Below are positions 57,359 through 64,000 of a stretch of 64,000 nt of DNA, piece by piece (the first letter of the stretch is position 1; each line of letters begins with the position of its first letter). The notes below the pieces were generated by a model. That model was not told where the DNA came from, made no database searches, and saw nothing but the letters and a program-made list of their open reading frames with translations. Made by a program: the position numbers and the translations under genes. Location: the NCBI GenBank assembly GCA_031002005.1, contig JARYHS010008074.1:178026494-178090493 (forward strand). The letters run 5' to 3'. The DNA comes from Vandiemenella viatica (taxonomy: Eukaryota > Arthropoda > Insecta > Orthoptera > Morabidae).

Positions 57359-58199
57359 ATAATACTGCAGATAAATAAAAAGGGATAAATCAAATTGCCC
57401 CCAGGAATATTTAATTATCCTTTTCATTGAAGACCAAGAAGAACCTTTTTTCCTTAACATTGGAAACAATTTTTGAAGAATTGGGAATTGAGGTCAAGGT
57501 GAATAAAAAGATAAAATACTTAAATGTTTATAGTACAATTTGATACACAAACATTTAATAGACTAATTACTCAGAAAACATTGAAGTGGCAGAGGTGTCA
57601 GGTTGTAGAATATTTAGGATTATTTAGATGTTTTAAATCAGGGGTGGATCCAGGATTTTGGTTTGGGGGGGGAGGGCTTGAGCAGATTTTGGTTTGGGGG
57701 GGGCTTGGCTTGAGTGAATTTTGGTTCAGAGTGCTTGCCTTCAGTGGATTTTCGTTTTGGGGGGGGGGGGCTTGAGCCCCCTAGCCCCCCTGAATCCGCC
57801 ACTGTTTGAATGCTATTCATACAACCACAAAAATTAAAATTGTAGTAATGGTACCAAATGTGTGAAATGTGGAGAGATCTATTAAGATAAAGATTGTGGA
57901 AACAACAAATTAAAATGTAGTAACTGTATTGAGACAAATAACAAGCTAAAATTGAATTTAAATGTGAAGCATAGTGTAAACTAGGAGGAACCAGTGTACG
58001 AAATGAGAATAAATTTTACAAGGAGGTCAATCACACACGAGTGTTTATAGCAATAAAAAAAAATGCTGAGATGGTAGTAATAAATGTAAGTGGACTAATT
58101 GCGAAAAGAGACATGATTACCACATATACACATGAGACCTTACCAATTGTGATGACTGTAGTGGAATCACATGTGTCTGACTAGATACAGAAACATTAA
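57359..58199 (+). pseudogene. LINE ORF1 remnant (zinc knuckles) and start of endonuclease
   Basis: From about 57845 the plus strand reads KCVKCGEIY, DKDCGNNKLKCSNC and KLKLNLNVKHSVN, the Cys-rich zinc-knuckle end of a jockey-group LINE ORF1 protein, with stops. At 58067-58160 it reads VVINVSGLIAKRDMITTYTH and LPIVMTVVESHVSD, the first part of the apurinic-type endonuclease with Glu of the VESH motif (usual form ETH). The reading is then cut by the piggyBac-like element at 58200. The upstream part (57420-57630) also looks like worn ORF1 codons. A MITE lies within (57639-57804). Confidence 0.6.
57639..57804. mobile_element. MITE with CAG...CTG ends and long G runs
   Basis: CAGGGGTGGATCCAGGATTT at the left and CCCCCTGAATCCGCCACTG at the right are inverted repeats. 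The inside repeats a unit of about 45 nt (GATTTTGGTTTGGGGGG type) with three G runs of 7-12. The flanks TTTAAAT and TTTGAAT may be a 7-bp duplication with one change. Confidence 0.65.
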
Positions 58200-58589
58200 C
58201 CCTTTAACTGCTACGGTTCGCCCGGCCGAGCTCTCGCTGAGTGCGGCTTTGTTTACGCCTAAGCTGTTTACCTGCGCTGGACTGCCGCATTAGACCGGAC
58301 CGCTGTGTGCTGAATACATCTGGAGCGTTGTGTGTGGTGTCCTGCTGTCGCTCTGCGATTTGAAACCGCAGATACAAAATAAATACAGTTAATATAACAT
58401 CTAAAGTTTTTCAGTTTAAAACTCCTCTAAAAGTGAAAGTCTGCGTAATTAAACATGCCGGTACTTCATATACTAAATAGATATTACAGCAACTGAAATG
58501 TTTTTAGTTTGTGAGCGCAGTAAATGTAATATAATTATAACTCTGCAGTTAACCATGGTTAGTAATTCTTTTTGTGTGATAAGCCTTGA

Positions 58590-58679
58590 AAAATGGTGCA
58601 ACACACAGTGATACATTACATGTTCTGCATTGGTTTCTCGACGCACTTTCTGTATCGAACATACAGCGCATTTACGCAT
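58590..58679 (-). pseudogene. piggyBac transposase, C-terminal Cys-rich remnant
   Basis: The minus strand reads MRKCAVCSIQKVRRET then HVMYHCVLHHF, matching the RK-C-VC ... RRET-Y-C zinc-binding end of piggyBac transposases, with some Cys lost. The catalytic domain between this and 59227 is deleted. Confidence 0.55.
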
Positions 58680-58754
58680 TGGCGTGCTCTTCTTTGAATT
58701 TGCAATATGAATGAAATTTGTAAAAAAGGTCTCAAAAAGTTGCGAGGTCGATTT

Positions 58755-58825
58755 CTAGGGGGGGGGGGGGGTGGTCTCACGGACCTGATCTTACAAGACG
58801 GGGGGGGGGGGGGGGGGGGGGGTGT
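58755..58825 (+). repeat. Two long G runs
   Basis: G runs of about 13 nt (58758-58770) and 22 nt (58801-58822) lie 30 nt apart. Lengths are unreliable, since long homopolymers are often mis-sequenced. Confidence 0.7.
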
Positions 58826-59226
58826 CAGGAAATCCTAAAAATACCTCACGAAATTTAAATTTATGGATGCAACAGACGAAACTCTGCAACTGGCATTTTT
58901 CGTCCGGTTACTACTCGGTGAAGAGCGTGAGCATTTAAAATGCAGTGTTCCAGAAAGTGGAAAAATAACTTTTTAAACCACTTCATAGTGAAAATATAGT
59001 GTGAATTGATTCTCGCGTGTCTGTTGGTCTCATCAGCAATAGATATCATATGATATTCTGTTAGAAATATCAGGAAAAAAGACAAACTGCTGGAATGTTA
59101 ACGTAATCCACACTTCTGTCCTGCAGCTTAATCGACAAGCACATGCTGTCAAACGCGTCACTAAAGCTTTCTCTTTTTCCACACATTTCGCTCGCACAAT
59201 CTGTAGCTTCAAACTCTGAAAAATGG

Positions 59227-59365
59227 TCATTTTCCACTAGCTGATGTACACAGCTTATGAAAATTACATCGAGATCCTGTCGAAGGGTTATCACTGTCAT
59301 CCATATCAAAGTGATCATATTCACTGTTGCTTCTAGTAAGAATCTCCATGATTTCTTCCGCGGTA
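59227..59365 (-). pseudogene. piggyBac transposase, N-terminal remnant
   Basis: The minus strand reads TAEEIMEILTRSNSEYDHFD then MDDSDNPSTG, the acidic N-terminal type of piggyBac transposases (EEI--LL--S-SE--). It is close to the element's right end, as expected for a gene running on the minus strand. It is followed by frame loss. Confidence 0.5.
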
Positions 59366-59374
59366 CAAACACGA

Positions 59375-59572
59375 CGGCGTATTCGGGAGGACGATGGTTC
59401 AAATCCCCGTCCAGGCATCCAGATTTGGGTTTTCCATGGTTTCCCCAAATCACTCCAGGTGAATGCCGGAATGTTTCCTTCAAAAGGCCATAGCCGAATT
59501 CCTTCCCATTCCTTGCCCCCCATTCTTTACCATCTCTAAAGACCTCGCTGTTAAGAGACGTTAAGCAGTTAA
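59375..59572 (+). mobile_element. tRNA-derived SINE (family 1), 5'-truncated
   Basis: It begins near CGTATTCGGGAGGACGATGG, so the A-box part is lost. The B box is GGTTCAAATCC (59398). The body has CCAGATTTGGGTTTTCCATG and CACTCCAGGTGAATGCCGGA, ending GTTAAGAGACGTTAAGCAGT and an A-rich tail. It inserted into the piggyBac-like element. Confidence 0.8.
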
Positions 59573-59730
59573 AAAAAATAATGACTGTATGCCATTTTCT
59601 CAGCGAAAACTAAAAGGAAAAGAGCAACAAAATTAGATCGCAGCTGCCAATCCTCAAGGGCCGAATAAGGAAAACAACTAACCACCCTGGGTGGAAATAT
59701 GGCTTCATAGCCAGGCCGCTAAGAGGCTAG

Positions 59731-59871
59731 CGTGTTAACACGTCTGGAGTACAGACAGGGCGGCGAGGCGGCGCGTGTATACACGTCTGGAGCACAGACA
59801 GAGCGGCAAGGCGGCGCGTGTATACACGTCTGGAGCACCTGGGCGCAGTAGTACCCACGCGCGTTAACGCG
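59731..59871. repeat. Four 43-nt subterminal repeats, each with a 12-nt palindrome
   Basis: CGTGTTAACACG (59731), CGTGTATACACG (59774), CGTGTATACACG (59817) and CGCGTTAACGCG (59860) are spaced exactly 43 nt. Each is followed by TCTGGAG or TCTACAG, and GACAG-GCGGC--GGCGGCGCG lies between. The last copy lies 18 nt from the end of the element. This looks like a set of protein-binding sites near the transposon end, probably for its transposase. Confidence 0.8.
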
Positions 59872-59893
59872 TCTACAGCAGTCAAAGGGTTAA

Positions 59894-60440
59894 TTGAAAT
59901 TAAGGGGTATTACCATATAAGATGTAACTCAGAAAGTAAACACACTGGTGAAATAGCCATATTTTTTACTGAAAACTTTCATATGAGGTGGTTGGGACTG
60001 ATGTTTCAACAAGTGGAATGTTGGATGGTAGCTGTCAAGTTCTACAGGGATTTCCATCTATGGTGGGCAATTGTGGGTGTTTATAGATCAGCTAGTAGTA
60101 GCAAAGAAATATTTATAGATAGGTTCTCAATGGAAATGGTGGAAATAGTAGAAATCAGTCAAAAGGATTTTATTATTGGTGGGATTTTAACATTGATAGG
60201 TCAATAAAAGATTAATTTTTGACCAGAAAGCTAGTAGCACATGTAACAGGTCTAAAAATGAAATTGTTAAAAAGATGACTAGGGTCACTCTCAATAGTGA
60301 AATATTAATCAATCTCATGATTACTGATAATTTAAATCTGAAATGTACAGAAGTGGACACACCTAGAATATCAGACCATAATCTGAAGATTATCACAGCG
60401 ATGTTTAATAATATTAAAGGGAGAGGCAATGTACTAGCAA
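59894..60440 (+). pseudogene. LINE endonuclease, second part
   Basis: After the second TTAA the reading resumes IEIKGYYHIRCNSESKHTGE, IAIFFTENFHMRW, WMVAVKFYRDFHLWWAIVGV and YRSASSS, with the usual order of an EEP-type LINE endonuclease. Then IIGGILTLIGQ follows, where the conserved GDFN is lost, and later TPRISDHNLKIITA near 60360, the catalytic SDH motif. Several frameshifts. Confidence 0.7.
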
Positions 60441-60453
60441 AAGTTGTGATGAT

Positions 60454-60807
60454 ATGAAGGTAGGGAGAAAATATATTGAATTAAAAGAGAATATAATTCA
60501 GAGTGTACAAGAAGCTAGAAAGTCAGACTTATTGTTGAGGAATTTTCCAAGTCCTTGGTTTTCAAAGAAAATGAAAGACGTCAGGATTCAAAGGGATATA
60601 GCTTATAAAAAGTTTCTCTTATTAAAAGAAATTGAAGGAGCAATGGTAGATAGAAATGAAGCATGGAGTGGGCATAAACAATATGGAAATAATTTTGTAA
60701 AGCTATGGAGGGAAAGTAAACAACAGTTTTATGAAGAAGAATTTACAAGATATAAGAGTGAACCCTCAAAATTATGGAAACGCTTAAAACCCAGGAATAG
60801 ACATTAA
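60454..60807 (+). pseudogene. LINE linker between endonuclease and RT
   Basis: An open stretch of 117 codons with LRNFPSPWFSKKMKDVRIQR and FTRYKSEPSKLWKRLKP, the basic linker seen in jockey-group LINEs (PWF/W--l---R--a, then fN-yIs---d-KK-Wk). It ends at TAA 60805. A SINE follows in the same gene body. Confidence 0.6.
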
Positions 60808-60901
60808 AGTATGTAATACAATGTCAGTATTATGTATTTAATTTAAAAGAAATAGCAAATAGATTAAATGATTTCTATTTTGAAAGTACTGAAGAAATAT
60901 T

Positions 60902-61143
60902 TTTTATTATTATTATTAACTGCTTAACGTCTCTTAACATCGAGGTCTTTAGAGATGGCAAAGGATGGGGGGCAAGGAATGGGAAGGAATTCAGCCAAGG
61001 CCTTTTGAAGGAAGCATTCCGACATTTGCCTGGAGTGATTTGGGACACCATGGAAAACCCAAATCTGGATGCCCGGACGGGGATTCGAACCGCCGTCCTC
61101 CCGAATGCGAGGCCAGAACGCTAACTGTTACACCACCACGCTC
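60902..61143 (-). mobile_element. tRNA-derived SINE (family 1), full-length
   Basis: On the minus strand it has the head GAGCGTGGTGGTGTAACAGT then TAGCG (A-box type) and the B box GGTTCGAATCC, 34 nt further. The body GGCATCCAGATTTGGGTTTT ... TCCCATTCCTTGCCCCCCAT ends at GTTAAGCAGTTAATAATAAT with an (ATT)n tail at 60902-60918. It lies inside the LINE. It is the best preserved of the three copies and the one to use for defining the family. Confidence 0.85.
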
Positions 61144-61187
61144 AGTAGGAATTAATAGAAACTATCCCCAAAACAGATGAGTAGGTA

Positions 61188-61900
61188 ATGACACTCAAGA
61201 TTGATACTCACCTTAGCAAAGTTCATGAAACTCCGGAGGAAAACATTGGTGTTACAGTTTGCGAATTAAGAAATACCATGGAGTCTCATGGAGTAAGCAG
61301 TGAGGTATTAAAAAAATATGACTTGGTGGGAAGTACAATAACTAGAACTGTTAATAAAGCATTAAAACAAAGACTGTTGCCAAATGCATTAAAAACGCAT
61401 ATTATTGTGCCAGTTCCTAAAATAAAGTGTAGTTCGAAGTGGGTAGATCTTAGACCAATATATAATTTGCCACTGATGGAAAAACTAATGAAACTATACC
61501 TTATGAGACTGTGCTAAGTTTTACAAAGGGAAATGAACTCATAATTGAATACCAATCAGGATTTATGGAACAGCACAGTGCAGAGCAGAGACAGCAATCC
61601 AGTTGATTCTAGAATATTGGTTAGAGGCAATAGATAAGGGAGAGGGAGTAAGCAGTGTTCACAGACTTTAGGCTAGAATTTGAAACTATAAACAGGGAAC
61701 TGCTGTTAAAAAAATAATTAAAAAAATATAAGTAACATCTCCAATGAGATTTATACTTGGTTAGAAAATTATTTAAGAAATAGGTATCGGAGGGTTAGAT
61801 TCAGTAAGGTTCTATCTGAAGAAAGAGAAGTGAAACATGGAGTTCCCCAAGGAAGTAAACTGGGTCCCTTATTATTTTATACTGAATACTAGCCTCAAAA
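61188..61900 (+). pseudogene. LINE reverse transcriptase remnant
   Basis: VPVPKIKCSSKWVDLRPIYN (about 61410-61470) is the fingers motif. YQSGFMEQHSAE is the next block, then VFTDFRLEFETINRELLL with the first catalytic Asp region, and GSKLGPLLF (61852-61880). The YADD box is missing, because the sequence leaves the LINE at about 61890 and enters the duplicated unit. Frameshifts and stops throughout. Confidence 0.7.
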
Positions 61901-62526
61901 CTCATCAAAAATAATGGGTTTAACAGACTGTTTTGGTAATTAATTTCTTTGCTGTTGTTTACCTAAATAGAATTGTTATAAAATAAAGCTCAGTGTATTT
62001 TCTTGTAGCAAAAAGTTTCAGTTGTCAACTTGGTCCAAGTTGCATTTCAGCCTAACCACACTCTACACCAATATTGAGGCTAGAAAATACATTGAGCTTT
62101 ATTTTATAACAATTCTATTTAGGTAAGCAACAACAAAGAAATTAATTGCCTAAATACTCTGTTAAACCCATTATTTTTTATGAGTTTGAGGCTAGTATAC
62201 AGTATAAATAATAAGGGACCCAGTTTACTTCCTTGTGGATCACTGTGTTTCACTTCTCTTTCTTCAGATAGAACCTTACTGAATCTAACCCTCTGATACC
62301 TCTTTCTTAAATAATTTTCTAACCACGTTTAAACCTCAATGGTGATGTTATTCATACTTATTAATTATTTTTTTAGCAGCAATTCCCTTTTTACAGTTTC
62401 AAATCTCACCTAAAATCTAAGAACACTGCTTACTACCTTTCCCTTATCTATTGCCTCTAACCAATATTCTACAACCAACTGGATTGCTGTCTATGTACTG
62501 TGCTGTTCCATAAATCCTGATTGGTA
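61549..62526. repeat. Second palindrome: arms of about 450 nt, 80-nt spacer
   Basis: 61549-62005 reappears inverted at 62086-62526. For example, AAGTAAACTGGGTCCCTTAT near 61853 answers ATAAGGGACCCAGTTTACTT near 62211, and TAAAATAAAGCTCA near 61980 answers TGAGCTTTATTTTA. The LINE RT part of the arms has diverged by roughly 10%, so it is older than the large palindrome or less well corrected. Confidence 0.88.
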
Positions 62527-62890
62527 ATCCTGAGTAATCTCCATCAATACTGCCGCTAGAAAATCAAAGCTTCAATCACATGTGAATTAATACATTACCT
62601 GTATTGCATGTCACTCATCATGCATCACAAAATAAACTTGATCAAAAAACTTCACATCTTTCTTATTACCTATGCTGAAGATTGATGTTTTAATGGCCAA
62701 CACAGCTTACATGCGGCTGAAATAATAACCCCAGTGGAAACAAAGGAAGCTAAAAATAAATCTTAACAACTTACCTTACGCAACATAATATTAGTGGTTT
62801 CGGCAGCATAGATTCCAATCAATTTGAAACTTCTTTCATTCATACCAAGTAATGATTTCAGTTATAAAAAAATATTGATAACTAATATGC
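61925..62890. repeat. Duplicated unit of about 470 nt, copy 1 (interrupted)
   Basis: 61925-62080 matches the beginning of the unit at 62930, and 62567-62890 matches its remainder (CGCTAGAAAATCAAAGCTTC, TTAATACATTACCTGTATTG, AAAATAAATCTTAACAACTT). Between them lies the right arm of the palindrome. The inverted duplication therefore interrupts one copy of this unit. Confidence 0.6.
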
Positions 62891-62929
62891 CAATTTAAGT
62901 GAAATTCATATTTTTCTTTCAGTGTTCTG

Positions 62930-63400
62930 GCAATTCATTTCTTAGTAATTACTTAACTAAATATAATTGTTGTAAAATAAAGCTCAATGTAATTTCTCGC
63001 GACTTGCACTGTAGCAAAAGGTGTCGATTGCCATCCTGGTACATGTTACATTTCAACATAACCACATAATATGCTGAACTTGCCACCAGAAAAACAACAC
63101 TTCAATCACACGCACATTAATACATGTACTGCGTCAAATTTTAGTGTCAATAATGCATTGCAATATAAACTTGATCAGAAAATTCATGCAGCCTTACATC
63201 TTTCTCTTTTATTATCCGTGATTCAGATCGATATTACAGAGTCTGAATGGTCATCAGCAAAAATAAGAAAATTAAAAATAAATCATAACTTACATCATGT
63301 CGCATTATATTAGTTTTAAGTCTAGGCTTCATTGATCGCAATCAGTGTGGAACTACTTTAATTCAAATGAAGTAATGATTTAACTTAAAGGACACCAATG
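62930..63400. repeat. Duplicated unit of about 470 nt, copy 2 (contiguous)
   Basis: GTAAAATAAAGCTCAATGTA, AACACTTCAATCACACGCAC, ACTTGATCAGAAAATTCATG and AAAATAAATCATAACTTACA occur in the same order as in copy 1. Not coding. It may be a tandem satellite of which only two units are in view. Confidence 0.6.
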
Positions 63401-63412
63401 AAAACAATTTAA

Positions 63413-64000
63413 CACATTCGCTGCCAGTCACTTGAGGAGGTGGTAACAGCTAATGCCGCGTCATGGAAATGAGTTTTACTCAGGTGCCGATTTACTTTTT
63501 ATAACTAATATAATTGAAAAGTGGTAACATAACATTATTAGGTCTATTAAACTAATTACTAATATTTGGGCCTTTTATGATGGAATATTTAGACCACGCG
63601 CCAGCACGTGATAGGCACTGGAGGTAAAATTATTTCCTAAATGCCACATCATGTGCAAGCGCGTGATGTTTCAAAATGGATCAAAATAATTAAAATATGT
63701 GACAAAATACTGTGATCTTGTATTATACTTTATTACTAACAAATATTAGTATAAAATTTATTACAAATTGATTACAATCGTATTATTATTGCAAGCAATA
63801 TTTTAAAACTTTTTATTTGTGCGTCACTTTCGCACAATCTAAGAAATAACTGGGAGATCCGTCACGAACTGTGCAGATGTAAATAGTATCTTTACGTTTT
63901 CGCTGGGAAAAGGAACTTTTGCACTGCTTTCGCAAAATCTTCCCACCTTCCTTTTCTTCTCTCGGTTTGAGAAAATGTGCTGATTCAATAGATTCACACA
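63413..64000 (-). mobile_element. 3' end of a piggyBac-type transposon (runs off the window)
   Basis: TTAA at 63409-63412 is followed by CACATTCGCTGCCAGTCACT, a terminal sequence type seen in many piggyBac-like elements. A noncoding stretch of 400 nt leads to a transposase C-terminus on the minus strand. The other end is outside the window. Confidence 0.7.
63813..64000 (-). CDS. piggyBac transposase, C-terminal end (partial, open)
   Basis: On the minus strand the frame is open from the window edge to TAA (63813-63815): SIESAHFLKPREEK, ILRKQCKSSFSQRKRKDTIY, then ICTVRDGSPSYFLDCAKVTH K. The pattern RK-C ... RK-T-Y-C ... P ... C ... H is the Cys-rich zinc-binding end of piggyBac transposases, which binds the TIR region. 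Two of the usual Cys (VC and TVCD) are replaced, so the finger may be damaged. No stop or frameshift is seen in 62 codons. The catalytic part lies outside the window. Confidence 0.75.
   Translation of the reverse strand, partial: CESIESAHFLKPREEKEGGKILRKQCKSSFSQRKRKDTIYICTVRDGSPSYFLDCAKVTHK

Larger units (their letters stand above)
58200..59889 (-). mobile_element. piggyBac-like element, internally deleted, inside a LINE
   Basis: The ends CCCTTTAACTGCTACGG and, inverted, CCCTTTGACTGCTGTAG are flanked by TTAA on both sides (58196-58199, 59890-59893), the piggyBac target. The LINE endonuclease reading stops at the left flank and resumes at the right one. It is 1690 nt. It keeps worn transposase ends on the minus strand, holds a SINE, and has four 43-nt repeats at its right end. 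Confidence 0.88.

Noticed and set aside
57524..57937. Gly- or Pro-rich open frames on both strands
   Set aside because: They are translations of the G runs in the MITE at 57639-57804.

Overview
The window is animal nuclear DNA, almost certainly from an insect or a close arthropod relative. It is AT-rich and intron- or intergene-like. The only clear host gene is the 3' end of a calcineurin B gene (three exons on +, 12.2-12.7 kb). A second possible host exon lies on the minus strand near 46.1 kb. Nearly everything else I could identify is mobile DNA. No bacterial genes, rRNA, tRNA genes or CRISPR arrays were seen. I worked by eye without alignments or database searches, so family names rest on recognised motifs, terminal repeats and target-site duplications (TSDs).

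Layout. (1) 1-8915: a giant palindrome. Two arms of 4417 and 4477 nt are separated by 21 nt, the centre is a small foldback repeat, and the left arm runs off the window. Each arm carries foldback repeats, a LINE remnant, a piece of satellite-bearing Helitron and a mariner. (2) 7575-10591: the right-arm mariner, complete with TIRs and split by a Helitron (8834-10517) that is itself mostly a 10-copy tandem array. (3) 11.1-12.7 kb: a 5'-truncated LINE beside the calcineurin B exons. (4) 14-36 kb: sparse sequence with SINEs, LINE tails (all minus), a DD41D Tc1/mariner-type element (20001-21350), a cluster of foldback repeats, a large foldback element (23.3-24.0 kb), a hAT-type MITE (33020-33304) and a broken member of a multicopy arthropod protein family (34.1-34.9 kb). 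(5) 37271-39840: a second Helitron of the same family with a 13-copy array. 42722-44285: a different Helitron with eight 188-bp repeats. (6) 52.9-57.4 kb: a copia-type retrotransposon with two 197-bp LTRs about 99% identical, a TTAAT TSD and an initiator-Met-type primer site. Most of its RT/RNase H is deleted, and an 854-bp DUF4817-type transposon sits in its pol region. (7) 57.4-61.9 kb: a decayed LINE (zinc knuckles, endonuclease, RT) broken up by a MITE, an internally deleted piggyBac-like element with four palindromic 43-bp subterminal repeats, and a SINE. (8) 61.5-62.5 kb: a second, smaller palindrome built on the LINE RT, next to a duplicated unit of about 470 bp. (9) 63.4 kb to the end: the 3' end of a piggyBac-type element with an open C-terminal reading frame.

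The genes do not form a pathway. The elements form a history of nested insertions: mariner, then Helitron, then inverted duplication; copia, then a DUF4817 element; LINE, then MITE, piggyBac and SINE. The most interesting signals are the two palindromes centred on or near short repeats, the Helitrons that carry nucleosome-sized satellite arrays, the intact short ORF that joins a transposase DNA-binding domain to its C-terminal tail without a catalytic core, and the exactly spaced palindromic repeats at the end of the piggyBac-like element.
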